Source: Roseibium album
GTDB lineage: Bacteria > Pseudomonadota > Alphaproteobacteria > Rhizobiales > Stappiaceae
Assembly: GCA_001404055.1 (NCBI GenBank)
Contig: CXTY01000007.1
Location: 58 to 64,057 of the forward strand
Direction: 5' to 3'
Length of the DNA: 64,000 nucleotides
The translations under genes and the position numbers were made by a program. The notes beneath the pieces were generated by a model. The model did not search any database, was not told the origin of the DNA, and saw only the letters and a program-made list of their open reading frames with translations. The first letter of the stretch is position 1; each line of letters opens with the position of its first letter. Positions 17,945 through 28,244 of this stretch are shown here, piece after piece.

Positions 17945-17981
17945 TACAGCCTCAAGCCACCTGCACTTTCACAGCAGTGCT

Positions 17982-18048
17982 GTCCCGGACTTGATCCGGG
18001 ACCCATTACCGCACTTCCGGAAAAAGGGTCCCGGCTCAAGGCCGGGAC
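17982..18048. repeat. Dispersed two-hairpin repeat, copy 2
   Basis: Hairpin one has arms GTCCCGGA/TCCGGGAC around CTTGA (17982-18002). Hairpin two has arms GTCCCGGC/GCCGGGAC around TCAAG (18028-18048). Loops are identical to copy 1 at 14034-14094, while both stems carry compensatory outer pairs, as expected if the structure is conserved. Confidence 0.87.
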
Positions 18049-18092
18049 GGCGCCGAGACAGTTTCCAACAAGATTTGCCCGGTAGTTTTTCC

Positions 18093-19193
18093 ATGCATGA
18101 CATCGAAACCCTCGTGATCGGAGCAGGCGTCATTGGTCTAGCTTGCGCGAGGTCGCTTGCGCTTGGGGGCCGTGAGGTCATGGTGCTTGAGCAACATGAT
18201 CTGATCGGCTCGGAAACCAGTGCGCGCAATTCCGAAGTCATTCATGCAGGGATTTACTATCCGACCGGCAGCTTCAAGGCGCAGATGTGCGTCAAAGGCA
18301 AGGAACAGCTCTATCGGTTCTGCGCCGAAAATGGCGTTGGTCACGAACGGATCGGGAAGCTTATTGTTGCCTGCAGCGACAGGCAACTCGTTGAGCTTGA
18401 TGGAATCAGGGAAAAGGCAATTGAAAACGGCGTTCTCGATCTTGAGTTTGTCGATCGGGACAAATTGCAGGAGCTCGAACCTGAATTGGCCTGCAGCGGC
18501 GCGCTCTGGTCGCCGTCCACCGGCATCATAGATAGTCATGGGTTCATGCTGGCATTACAGGGCGGACTGGAAGCAAACGGCGGCCAGGTCGTGCTCAACA
18601 CAAGTGTCGAGCGTCTGGAAAGTCTCCCCGCCGGCGGCTACAAGGTGCATGTGGCAACAGTGGAAGCTGACAGCTACGCGATCACCTGCAAGGAACTGAT
18701 CGTTTCAGCCGGTCACGGTGCTCCCGGGTTGATGTCCGCACTGCCAGGTGCAAACCCGCCGACGGCTTATCTCGCCAAGGGCAACTACTTCAAGCTCCAG
18801 GGCAAGTCGCCCTTTTCAACGCTCATCTACCCGGTGCCTGAACCCGGTGGGCTCGGCGTGCACCTGACCCTCGACCTGCAACACCAGGCACGGTTTGGGC
18901 CGGACGTCGAGTGGGTTGACAGCTTCGAGTATGAAGTTGATCCCGCGCGCGGCGGCAAGTTCTATGCAGCCATCCGCAGCTATTGGCCAGACCTGCCGGA
19001 CAACTCCCTGATCCCTGATTATTGCGGTTTCCGTCCCAAAATTGTTGGTCCGGGAGAACCTGCAGCCGACTTCAGGATTGACGGCCCCGAAGTACATGGA
19101 CGTGAAGGCCTCGTCGCGCTTTACGGCATGGAGTCGCCTGGACTAACCTCTGCTCTGGCGATTGCGGATGAGGTTTCAGCTCGCATTGCCTGA
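18093..19193 (+). CDS. FAD-dependent oxidoreductase, L-2-hydroxyglutarate oxidase-like
   Basis: A 366-residue DAO-family flavoprotein. 'LVIGAGVIGLACARSLA' is the dinucleotide-binding loop at residues 6-22, then 'ETSARNSEVIHAGIYYP.GS.KA' and 'GKLIVA', a set typical of LhgO/L2HGDH enzymes that oxidise L-2-hydroxyglutarate to 2-oxoglutarate. The C-terminal 'ALYGMESPGLTSALAIAD' closes the FAD site. The start is ATG 18093, since the open frame upstream runs through the REP repeat. Exact substrate is inferred from similarity only; a glycerol-3-phosphate or other hydroxyacid role remains possible. Confidence 0.82.
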   Translation: MHDIETLVIGAGVIGLACARSLALGGREVMVLEQHDLIGSETSARNSEVIHAGIYYPTGSFKAQMCVKGKEQLYRFCAENGVGHERIGKLIVACSDRQLVELDGIREKAIENGVLDLEFVDRDKLQELEPELACSGALWSPSTGIIDSHGFMLALQGGLEANGGQVVLNTSVERLESLPAGGYKVHVATVEADSYAITCKELIVSAGHGAPGLMSALPGANPPTAYLAKGNYFKLQGKSPFSTLIYPVPEPGGLGVHLTLDLQHQARFGPDVEWVDSFEYEVDPARGGKFYAAIRSYWPDLPDNSLIPDYCGFRPKIVGPGEPAADFRIDGPEVHGREGLVALYGMESPGLTSALAIADEVSARIA

Positions 19194-19198
19194 TAGTC

Positions 19199-19549
19199 TC
19201 AATGTACTCGGTCGTTTTCCGCCTCCAGAATGCCATCGGCATCCAACCCTGCGATTGGCAGTCGGGTGTCGGTTGGAACATCGCCGGATAGCTGCAGCGC
19301 CAAATAACGTCCACAACACACTCTAAGAAAACTCGTGAAATTGCCGAGATCATGTCCAGCATCGATGCTCTCATGGTGCAGCTTTGTGATCAGCTGAACG
19401 ACACTCATACCATCACGGCCGCCGATCTCTTCTAAAACGTTCCAGAAAAATGCTTCGAGCCGCACTGATGTGACCATGCCATCAATGCGCAGGGATTTCG
19501 TGGAGCTTTCCCAGAGTGTGGGGTCAGCATCAATGAACAGTTTGCACAT
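19199..19549 (-). CDS. Ribbon-helix-helix (RHH_4) domain protein
   Basis: A 116-residue protein whose middle, 'GMVTSVRLEAFFWNVLEEIGGRDGMSVVQLITKLHHESIDAGHDLGNFTSFLRVCCGRYL', is the RHH_4 ribbon-helix-helix form found in alphaproteobacteria. These are probable DNA-binding regulators of unknown targets. GGAG six bases before ATG 19549 decides the start over the GTG at 19564. It converges on the FAD oxidoreductase gene. A shorter relative of the same fold lies at 59269-59484. Confidence 0.8.
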   Translation of the reverse strand: MCKLFIDADPTLWESSTKSLRIDGMVTSVRLEAFFWNVLEEIGGRDGMSVVQLITKLHHESIDAGHDLGNFTSFLRVCCGRYLALQLSGDVPTDTRLPIAGLDADGILEAENDRVH

Positions 19550-19728
19550 ATTTTTCTCCGGCACTTGTCACGTCTCGCATGGGCTGCAGAAAGTGTAAGG
19601 ACTATCCAGCCATTCGAAAAGGCCCACCCGAGGCAGGTTTCGTCCTCGGGTGAGCAAGTCAAGTCAGTCGCAGCCTGGAACATAGTGGGAAAATATCTCC
19701 AGTAGCTGGCTGCGTGTAACAAGAACGA

Positions 19729-20319
19729 TCAGGCAGCAGCCCTGGCTTCGCCTTCGGACAGCACCGCATTGAACTGCGCCAGCCAGGCCGGATGCGCAGG
19801 CCATGCGGGCGCGGTGACAAGATTGCCATCGGTTACCGCCCCGTCAATTGCGATATCGGCATAGGTGGCACCAGCCAACTCGACTTCAGGGCGACAGGCC
19901 GGATAGGCTGACACCGTGCGGCCCTCAATGACCTTGGCAGCTGTCAGGATTTGCGCACCGTGGCAGATTGCGGCAACCGGCTTGCCTTCACCCATGAAAT
20001 GCTTCACGGCTGAAATGACCTCAGCTTCAAGGCGCAGATACTCCGGTGCCCGGCCGCCTGGGATCAACAACGCGTCGTAGGAAGCAACATCAACATCGGC
20101 AAAGCTTGCGTTCAGCGTGAAGTTGTGGCCGCGTTTTTCGGTGTAGGTCTGGTCGCCTTCAAAGTCGTGGATACAGGTTGCGACGGTTTCGCCAGCCTTT
20201 TTACCAGGGCAAACTGCATCGACCTCATGGCCCATTGCCAGCAGCGTCTGGAACGGCACCATTGTCTCGTAGTCTTCGGTGAAGTCACCCGTGATCATCA
20301 GTATCTTTTTCGCGCTCAT
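19729..20319 (-). CDS. DJ-1/PfpI family protein
   Basis: A 196-residue protein of the PfpI branch of the DJ-1 superfamily. The nucleophile elbow '[10 protein letters not shown]' with Cys near residue 117 is intact, '[13 protein letters not shown]' supplies the conserved glycine-rich loop, and '[16 protein letters not shown]' begins the fold. Family members act as glyoxalases, deglycases or proteases; the activity here is not decidable. GGAGG seven to eight bases before ATG 20319 fixes the start. Ala-rich C-terminus is a minor oddity. Confidence 0.87.
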   Translation of the reverse strand: MSAKKILMITGDFTEDYETMVPFQTLLAMGHEVDAVCPGKKAGETVATCIHDFEGDQTYTEKRGHNFTLNASFADVDVASYDALLIPGGRAPEYLRLEAEVISAVKHFMGEGKPVAAICHGAQILTAAKVIEGRTVSAYPACRPEVELAGATYADIAIDGAVTDGNLVTAPAWPAHPAWLAQFNAVLSEGEARAAA

Positions 20320-20535
20320 GCCTCGTCCTCCCATCAGAAATATTGCGATGGAGAAACGCTAGCAGGCGAAGCTATGGAGCAGGTATTAGGCGATTACTAC
20401 AGATGAGTTTTTCTTCAAAACAATATAAAAATCCAATTTTTACAATGATTTACCGGTCGTGCAAGGACATAGTTTTGTTGGTCACACGGATCGTGACAAG
20501 TGGGCAAATGACTTTGGATCTCGATCAAAAACAGA

Positions 20536-20660
20536 CCGGGAGTACGGGATCCCAGTCTTGGCTACGCCAAACCGGGACGACAAAATGCGCGATTTGGAGG
20601 GATTGTCGACTGCCCCGCACGCAGTTGTCGCCCCTGCAACGGCAGGGGCCCAGTAGCCAC
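20536..20660. repeat. Mosaic REP-like sequence in a gene-free interval
   Basis: The 455 bases between the DJ-1 and aldolase genes hold no convincing gene. CCCCTGC/GCAGGGG form a hairpin at 20631-20648, and the segment around 20541-20575 carries GGGATCCCAG, TTGG/CCAA and ACCGGGA pieces resembling scrambled parts of the CCCGG repeat family seen at 14034 and 17982. Open frames here are repeat translations, not genes. The first 150 bases show nothing recognisable. Confidence 0.55.
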
Positions 20661-20789
20661 CGTCGCGAGCGATCAAATGTGTAGCGTTACGGCATACCGG
20701 ATGCCGGCTCGCGGGTCCGGGCAGCTGCAAAAACCGGCGGATCCCCCGTTGGGCCATCAAGGAGTTTATTGGAATTTGGCCAGACGCAC

Positions 20790-21557
20790 TTAGTCTTTGT
20801 AATCCGGCTCAGTCCGGTCAAGCTCACGCTTGTGAAATTCGAAATGGGCATAGCCCATACCAACGTATGGCTCCCATTCAGCAGCCGTCTTGGCAGCCAG
20901 ATTATCTGACATCACAGCAAGTGGCTGCCCCGTCGAATAGGCTTTGAGAAGCGTTTCAGCAGCACGTTCGAAAAAGTACAGATGCTCGAACGCCTCTGCG
21001 ATTGTTCCAGCGGCAATCGAGACCCCGTGATTTCCCATAACCAATACCGGCTTGTCCCCGAGCGTATGGGCGATCCGGCGCCCCTCCTCTGTTTCATCCG
21101 CCATCCCGCCAAATCCGAGATCAATCGCAACCTTGCCAAAAAACCGCGCCGTATTGAGATCAACCGGTTTCATAGTCGGGTCCTGCAATGTCGCCAGCGC
21201 CGTCGCGTTGGGCGGATGACAGTGAAACAGAACCTTGGCTTTCGGATTGGTTCTGTGGACCGTGCCGTGAATGCACCATGCGGACGGGTCCGGAGCGTTC
21301 GGGCCGTCCATTACCGTCTCATCATTGGCATCCAGAAGAAGAAGATCGCTGGCCCGGATTTCGGAAAAATGCCGCCACTTCGGGTTCATCAGGAATTTCG
21401 AACCGTCTTCGGAAACCGCCGCGCTGAAATGATTGCCGACGGATTCATGCCAGCCGAATTTCACCGCCAGACGAAACGCTGCAGCCAGATCCTCCCGTAA
21501 GATCTGTTCACTGCGCCGTTCCGGCGAACCGAGTGGAACATCGATCATCAAGCTCAT
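20790..21557 (-). CDS. Class II aldolase/adducin family protein
   Basis: A 255-residue class II aldolase fold protein. The zinc site is visible in 'VLFHCHPPNATALATL' (two His near residues 115-117) and 'VMGNHGVSIAAG' (His near 178). Members include fuculose-phosphate aldolase and methylthioribulose dehydratase, but this subgroup with an N-terminal 'REDLAAAFRLAVKFGWHESVGNHFSA' is usually left unassigned. GAGATG-like signal precedes the start. It stands alone, with its substrate unknown. Confidence 0.87.
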   Translation of the reverse strand: MSLMIDVPLGSPERRSEQILREDLAAAFRLAVKFGWHESVGNHFSAAVSEDGSKFLMNPKWRHFSEIRASDLLLLDANDETVMDGPNAPDPSAWCIHGTVHRTNPKAKVLFHCHPPNATALATLQDPTMKPVDLNTARFFGKVAIDLGFGGMADETEEGRRIAHTLGDKPVLVMGNHGVSIAAGTIAEAFEHLYFFERAAETLLKAYSTGQPLAVMSDNLAAKTAAEWEPYVGMGYAHFEFHKRELDRTEPDYKD

Positions 21558-21682
21558 CTGAACGCCTTTCTCCAGAAACTAGCCGGTGAATTGATCGCAT
21601 TTGTCCCGATCAATCCGGACTATTGAAGACGATACATTCGCTCGCATTCAGGTGAAACTGCAACACATAAACTCTGGTCAAC

Positions 21683-23680
21683 CTAACCGGAGGATTTTTT
21701 GACAGGCTCCAGTCTCAATATCCCGTCGGCCAAGCCCGAATTGGGCTTTTCCAGAAAGAACGGGGCAAGGTCCCGGGCCGGCATTGGAACACCGTAGTAA
21801 AAACCTTGAAATTGATCGCAGGACAGTGTGCTCAAGGCATCCACCTGAGCCTCGGTTTCAATGCCTTCAACAGTCACCCTCATCTCAAGGCGGTGACCGA
21901 GTGAAATGATCGTATCAAGCACATGCCGAGATTTGTCGTCCTTGTCAGACAGGGACTTGATGAACGAACGGTCGACTTTCAACTTGTGAAAGTCGTACTT
22001 CCACAAATAGCCAAGGCTTGAGTAACCGGTGCCGAAATCGTCCATGGCCAGGGACACGCCGACTTTGCTCAATCCCACAAGCTGGTCGGTGATCTCTTCT
22101 TCACTCTCAATCAGGGTGTTTTCGGTCACCTCAAGCTCAAGTCGGCGAGGTGCCAGGGTGGAAGCTTCCAATAGACGCTGAACTGTCTCGACCAAATCGC
22201 CATCTTCAAATTGCCGCGCCGAAATATTGACCGAGACAAAGAACCGCTCTGGCCAGGTAACTGCGGTTTTGATGGCCTGTTCGAGCACCCATGTGCCGAT
22301 TTTCGTGATTTCGCCTGCGTCTTCGGCAATCGGAATGAACTCAGAAGGAGGAATGAAATTGCCGTCGCCGTCTTTCAGGCGCAGCAACGCTTCGAAACCG
22401 ACAACCCTGCGATCGGCCTGTTCGATCAGTGGCTGGTAGTGAACTTCAAATCTGTCGTTGGCAAAACCACCGACAATAGATTCTTCGACAAATTGCCGCC
22501 TCGCGATTTTTTCTTCCAGCTCAGGGGTAAACAAGACCCAGGTGTTTCGCCCAAGAAGCTTGGCCTGATAAAGAGCAATATCAGCCTTGTGCATCCGATC
22601 CTTCAGGGTCAGTTCGGGGTGCCCCCCAACATGCACACCAACGCTCAAGTGTCCGGTCAACGCCATCCCATCAATGCGAACAGGCAGGCTGACGGTTTGC
22701 CTGAGGTTTTCAATCAATTCGGAGATCTCAATTCTTGATCGATCAGCCGTCAAGATAATGAACTCGTCACCGCCCAGGCGGGCTGCAAGATCATCTGCAG
22801 TCAACAAACCGGAGATCGCGTTGCCAACATGGCGAAGAAACTCGTCGCCAGCCTTGTGTCCGAAGGAATCGTTGATCGCCTTCAAGTTATCCAGATCCAC
22901 AAAAATGACAGCAGCTCTTTTGAGATCGAGATGGCCCAACTGACGCGCCTCTTCTGCTTTCTGGAAGAAAGTTGCCCGATTATAGAGGCCGGTAAGCTGA
23001 TCGCGCGAGGAGAGCAGTTTTACCTTTTCGCCGGTTTTTACTTGCTGACGCATCTTGATGATGTAGGCCGCGAAGGGAACGCCAAAACTGGCAAGTACGA
23101 CAAACCCAAGAGCAATCGCCAGTTCAAGAAAGTTGCTCCGAAAGAGATTGGAAACGGGCGTCTGATCGACATAGACCTCGACAACACCAATTGCCGCTCC
23201 GGTTTCAGAAACCACCGGCACATAGGCTTCTACATAGAGATCCGGACGGTTTTGTTTTTGAGTTCCATCATTGAGTTGAATAATGGCATTTCCGGTTTCA
23301 AGAACCTTTTGCGCATTACCATTGTGATCGGATTTTGCCCCTGGCTCCAACGGCTTGCCAAGTTCATCGGAGATCAACACCATCTGGGCATCGGCGTTGA
23401 ACAGCTTAAACCGGAACACATCAGCGACCTGTACGGCCTTGTTTATGATCGCCCGCTGCTGCGCAGTGGCCTCACCGGATTCAATCAGGCCTTCAAGTGC
23501 TGGCATTGTCCGGGACAGATACCCGGCCCAGTTACGTGCTTTTCATTCCGAATTTGCTTCGATGGCGGTATCGACCACCCGATTGACCATCAGGTTCCCT
23601 GCACCCAACATCAACACGATAAAAACGACCAGTAATGAAAAATTCAGCCAAACGCGTAGGTTTTCCGACCTGTCGAACAT
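21683..23680 (-). pseudogene. GGDEF-EAL protein interrupted by an in-frame TGA
   Basis: An open frame from ATG 23680 (AGGA eight bases upstream) encodes 45 residues with a signal-anchor helix, then hits TGA at 23545-23543, and continues in the same frame with 13 codons to an ATG at 23506 and 607 more residues to 21683. The long part has a periplasmic sensor remnant, a membrane helix near 137-156 of that part, a GGDEF domain with motif RLGGDEF, and an EAL domain ('FEALLRL', 'ELEVTENTLIE', 'DDFGTGYSSL', 'EGIETEAQ'). Uninterrupted it would be about 665 residues with one helix on each side of the sensor. As written, the first helix is lost, so topology is broken unless translation restarts. Sequencing error is the alternative. 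Confidence 0.75.
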
Positions 23681-23841
23681 AAGTAATTTCCTGAGACAAA
23701 AAACTACCTCATCTCAGCATCTACTAGATAATATTTAGATAACCCAAAGTATTGGTAGATTTGTCAATTTATCTACTTTTACATCATCGCAAATTCGATC
23801 ATTGAAAGTACATTTTCCTACCTTTTTAGACGTTTACTTGA

Positions 23842-23862
23842 TTTGAGCGACACTTGCTCAAA
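23842..23862. promoter_or_regulatory. Inverted repeat TTTGAGC/GCTCAAA
   Basis: Seven-base arms TTTGAGC and GCTCAAA flank GACACTT in the AT-rich 363-base interval between the GGDEF-EAL locus and the TetR gene. It could be a regulator site; nothing else in the interval is recognisable apart from the palindrome at 23973. Confidence 0.35.
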
Positions 23863-23972
23863 ACCAAATGAAAGAACAATTACGAAAATTCGCTGGTACC
23901 AGGGTCACCAATCTCTCCCATTTTCTCGAAGTTCCCCTTGACCTCTCCATTCTTCAATGTCATAACGCACCC

Positions 23973-23991
23973 GAACCGTACGGTACGGTTC
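23973..23991. promoter_or_regulatory. Perfect 19-base palindrome, likely TetR operator
   Basis: GAACCGTACGGTACGGTTC has nine-base perfect arms around one central base, the size expected for TetR-family dimers. It lies 53 bases before the TetR gene start, so autoregulation is the simplest reading. Confidence 0.7.
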
Positions 23992-24043
23992 ACCAAATTC
24001 TCGAACCTGATCCTGAACTGCCAACAAACCGAAAACTGAAGAC

Positions 24044-24694
24044 ATGCCTGCAGCCGCTTTTGACATTGCCACTTCCCGCCCGGACGCCGCGCCAGAATTT
24101 TCGCCGCGCCAGCAAGTCGTTTTGCAACATGCGCTGACGCTTCTTGTTGAAGGCGGTGAAAAGGCGCTGACAACAGCAGGCCTTGCACGAACAGCCAGCT
24201 GCTCCAAGGAAAGCCTTTACAAATGGTTTGGTGACCGGGACGGCCTACTGGCTGCTGTCGTCGCGTTTCAGGCCAGCCAGGTGCAGTTTCCCTCCGAAGC
24301 GGGCGCCACTGCGGATGCAGCCACTTTTCAGGCGCATGTCGCGGCCTTTGTTGAAGCTTTGCTCGGGGTTCTCTTTTCAGAAACATCGCTTGCGCTGAAC
24401 AGGCTCTCCATCGGCCAGTCCAACACCAATTCCAATCGGCTTGGCCAGCTTCTTTTGGTGCGTGGCAAGCACATGATTTCTGCCCGTGCGCGCACCATGC
24501 TTGAAAGTGGCCGCCGTCATGGGCTGTTGAAATTCGACAACGCGGAGGACGCTTACCAGGTGCTTTATGGCCTGGCCATTCGTGATGTCCATATCCGACT
24601 TCTTCTGGGCGAGGCTGCAGGCCCTGCCGAGAAGGATCTCAAATCGCAGGCCGAGACGGCCGTCGACCGCTTTTACCAGCTGTTCGGAGCATGA
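24044..24694 (+). CDS. TetR/AcrR family transcriptional regulator
   Basis: A 216-residue regulator. The N-terminal helix-turn-helix is at residues ~20-66 ('GEKALTTAGLARTASCSKESLYKWFGDRDGLLAAVV'), and the C-terminal half resembles the AefR-like TetR_C group ('LQHALTLLVEGG' precedes it). A perfect palindrome upstream is a likely self-binding site. It is followed by its own terminator and then ilvC, so it need not control ilvC. Ligand unknown. Confidence 0.88.
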   Translation: MPAAAFDIATSRPDAAPEFSPRQQVVLQHALTLLVEGGEKALTTAGLARTASCSKESLYKWFGDRDGLLAAVVAFQASQVQFPSEAGATADAATFQAHVAAFVEALLGVLFSETSLALNRLSIGQSNTNSNRLGQLLLVRGKHMISARARTMLESGRRHGLLKFDNAEDAYQVLYGLAIRDVHIRLLLGEAAGPAEKDLKSQAETAVDRFYQLFGA

Positions 24695-24737
24695 ACGCCC
24701 TGAGCCGCAGGATCCACTGGGGAACACCAGAAACAAC

Positions 24738-25815
<1,078 letters not shown>

Positions 25816-25847
25816 GTCGCAATTCGACCGAGTTTGAAGAAACGAAA

Positions 25848-25875
25848 GGCCGGGTTGGCAAACCCGGCCTTTTTC
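25848..25875 (+). terminator. Intrinsic terminator after ilvC
   Basis: GGCCGGGTT pairs with AACCCGGCC and is followed by TTTTTC, 33 bases after the ilvC stop. On the minus strand it also lies downstream of the Sel1 gene, so it may serve both. Confidence 0.92.
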
Positions 25876-25895
25876 ATTGCAGGAAAAACTGAGGG

Positions 25896-27137
25896 TCAGT
25901 TCAGGCGGTTCAATCGCCTCAAGGCAATGATGGCAAGCTGATTGCCATTGTCTGCTGCAATTTTGTAAAGCTCCATCGCGCGCTCGGTGTCCCTTTCGAC
26001 ATACTCGCCATCTTCGAGAAGCAATGCCATGTAGAACGCTCCGTAGAAGTCTTCCTTTGCTGCTGCGTCCTCAATCAACGCCAGTCCCCTTTTCTCATCG
26101 AGCGGCATTCCCCAACCGTGCAGCAGCATCCAGCCGACATTGGCCCTCCCTTGGGTAAGTCCTATGTCAGCGGATATCTGAAAGAGGCGGTTTGCTTCGT
26201 CATAGTCCTGCTCCACGCCGGTGCCGTTTCGATACAGGATGCCAAGATTGGTCGAGGCGCCGATAAGCTTCTTGTCCAGCGCTTTCCGGTAGAACTCGGC
26301 AGCCTTGGCGTAGTCTCTTTCAACGCCCAATCCATGCTCATACATCATTCCGAGGTGAATTTCCGAAGACGGGTTCCCCAAGGCTGCAGATTTTGAGAAA
26401 TACTCAAAGGCCTTGGTGTAGTCGACCTCTCCTCCAAGACCCAGAAAATGAAACCCACCGATCAACTCATGCGCAAAATAAGGTTCCTTGTCCGCAAGCC
26501 TGTAATAGATTTCCAGCCCCTTCTTGGGGTTCACCGGGACGCCTTCGCCCTCAATATGCAGCTGTGCAAGGTCCACAAGCGCAGCCGTATCACCGCGATC
26601 AGCAAGCTCATGAAGCTTCCTGAAAGCCTTTGCAACCTTGTATGGACCAAACTCTTTCTGGTTACGAAGATGAAGCGAAGCCAGGCTCAACTCTGTCGCC
26701 TCGTTGCCTCGTTCAATTACTTTCAAAAACCAGCTCTCTGCGGCCATAGGATCTGGTTCCACGCCTATTCCCAATTCCAGGGTAATGGCAAGATAGTGCA
26801 TCGATCCGAGGTGGCCGGCTTTCGCACCACGAGAAAAGCTCTCATGTGCTGTTTTGTACGATGGCTTTTCGACGGCGGCTGTGACGTGAAGAACTCCAAT
26901 CTCCTGAAGGGCATCAAGGCTGCCTCCGTCCGCAGCTTTTTCAAACCATTCCAGAGCCATGTCAGGGTCGTATTTTGCGCTGTCCTCCCGGTTGTAATGC
27001 TGGCCCAATCGGAAGGCTGCATACGAGCTACCAAGATCAGCAAGTTTTTCAAGAGCATGAGGATTGTAAGCGACCTGGAGGACGACCAACACCACCACAA
27101 ATGCAGTTGGAAGGAAATAAGCGAAAAAGCGTTTCAA
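25896..27137 (-). CDS. Sel1-repeat protein with N-terminal membrane anchor
   Basis: A 413-residue protein: a short charged start and a single hydrophobic helix (residues ~5-24), then roughly nine to ten Sel1-like TPR repeats of about 36 residues (units such as 'DYAKAAEFYRKALDKKLIGASTNLGILYRNGTGVEQDY'). The repeats are short helix pairs that bind proteins; such SLR proteins often scaffold signalling or envelope processes. The protein is probably periplasmic and tethered. It stands alone with no operon partner, so its partner protein is unknown. Confidence 0.88.
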   Translation of the reverse strand: MKRFFAYFLPTAFVVVLVVLQVAYNPHALEKLADLGSSYAAFRLGQHYNREDSAKYDPDMALEWFEKAADGGSLDALQEIGVLHVTAAVEKPSYKTAHESFSRGAKAGHLGSMHYLAITLELGIGVEPDPMAAESWFLKVIERGNEATELSLASLHLRNQKEFGPYKVAKAFRKLHELADRGDTAALVDLAQLHIEGEGVPVNPKKGLEIYYRLADKEPYFAHELIGGFHFLGLGGEVDYTKAFEYFSKSAALGNPSSEIHLGMMYEHGLGVERDYAKAAEFYRKALDKKLIGASTNLGILYRNGTGVEQDYDEANRLFQISADIGLTQGRANVGWMLLHGWGMPLDEKRGLALIEDAAAKEDFYGAFYMALLLEDGEYVERDTERAMELYKIAADNGNQLAIIALRRLNRLN

Positions 27138-27374
27138 GAATTCCGTACCAATTTTTTACCCAGGCTTCCAGCATGTCTCCGCTGCTACGCGTTCTGGGTG
27201 AGTGACAAAATAGACTCCACAAGTCTGCAACCTACTCTAGGTACTGCAGCTTTTCTACACTTCAGCAAACGAAACAGGATTGGAGCTGAACGCCATCTCA
27301 AAATTGACGAAAAGTAGAACTTAGAAAAATTCGACAAATACGATCGCGCAAATAGCTAAGCTTTCCAACGCGAT

Positions 27375-28136
27375 CTATTTTGTCGCATTAAAGCTCGCGC
27401 GGTATTCCGTAGGTGTCTTGCCAGTCAGGTCCCTGAAGGCAACATTAAACGCAGAGAGGCTCTGATAACCCTGCGCAAAAGCGATTTCCGTAATTTGCAT
27501 ATCAGTCCTGGACAGGGCCTCAACCGCATTGATCACGCGCAGTTTCTGCAGACACTGCCGCCAGCTCATTCCAAGTTCAGAGGAAATCTTGCGCGTGAGT
27601 GAGCGTGGGCTCATGGCAACTTCCGTTGCCAAGTCTTCAAAAGAAGGCGGGCTGGCCAGCGACTGTTCTGTTCGTTCGAGCACCTTTCTGACTGCATCTG
27701 TTCTGGGGGCCGGCATGTTGAGCAAGCTCGGAGTTTCCGAAAGTCTCCAGGCGACGGAAGCCAGCGTCTGAAAAAGGCCGCGTGCGTAATCGGAGAGCGC
27801 CTTTTCCTCAGCACCCCACTCGCCACATTCAAACACAAGTTCTCGGGCAAGCGGTGTCATCTCGAATACACTGAGTACGTGCGGCGGCGACACAACAAAG
27901 TCCGTCGAAAACAATACCGACCTGCACTGAATTTTTCCCGGAAGCGTGACCTCGATTGGCTGGTTTGCAGATATGAGCGCAGCTCTTGCCGGTGGCAACG
28001 ACCAGATGGTTCCCTCTGCCTCAAGTCGCATCACACCTTCCGCAGAAAAGAGAAGGTAATGCCGGTCGATCTGGAAGGGGCGCCTCGGTGCAGGACCGAA
28101 ACTTTGGGCGACTGAGAAGGCAGGAAGTTCTGTCAT
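27375..28136 (-). CDS. AraC family transcriptional regulator
   Basis: A 253-residue regulator with an N-terminal cupin-like sensing region ('FQIDRHYLLFSAEGVMRLEAEGTIWSLPPARAALISANQPIEV') and a C-terminal AraC HTH pair ('SFEDLATEVAMSPRSLTRKISSELGMSWRQCLQKLRV' and 'ITEIAFAQGYQSLSAFNVAFRDLTGKTPTEYR'). The cupin plus HTH layout matches AraC proteins sensing small aromatic or xenobiotic compounds. An inverted repeat lies 24-55 bases upstream. The co-directional monooxygenase gene lies upstream of it, 109 bases away. Confidence 0.9.
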   Translation of the reverse strand: MTELPAFSVAQSFGPAPRRPFQIDRHYLLFSAEGVMRLEAEGTIWSLPPARAALISANQPIEVTLPGKIQCRSVLFSTDFVVSPPHVLSVFEMTPLARELVFECGEWGAEEKALSDYARGLFQTLASVAWRLSETPSLLNMPAPRTDAVRKVLERTEQSLASPPSFEDLATEVAMSPRSLTRKISSELGMSWRQCLQKLRVINAVEALSRTDMQITEIAFAQGYQSLSAFNVAFRDLTGKTPTEYRASFNATK

Positions 28137-28159
28137 TTTGGAAATCTAGGGGAATACCC

Positions 28160-28191
28160 GATCAGACAAAACCACGTAATCCTGTCTGATC
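28160..28191. promoter_or_regulatory. Inverted repeat upstream of AraC gene
   Basis: GATCAGACA (28160-28168) and TGTCTGATC (28183-28191) are exact nine-base inverted repeats with a 14-base spacer, placed just in front of the AraC coding start at 28136. Likely an autoregulatory operator or, read as RNA, a hairpin terminator for the upstream gene. Confidence 0.5.
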
Positions 28192-28244
28192 AGATAAATA
28201 GGTAAACTCTTGAAGAGTGAAAATCGATAAGGACCGCAGCCCTA

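Noticed and set aside
20482..20760. Minus-strand frame of 92 codons in a gene-free interval
   Set aside because: Its translation (for example WAPAVAGATT) is typical of REP-like repeat sequence, not a protein.
22829..23635. Plus-strand open frame of 268 codons
   Set aside because: It is antisense to the GGDEF-EAL locus and has no recognisable domain.
26448..27317. Plus-strand open frame of 289 codons
   Set aside because: It mirrors the Sel1 repeat gene on the opposite strand.
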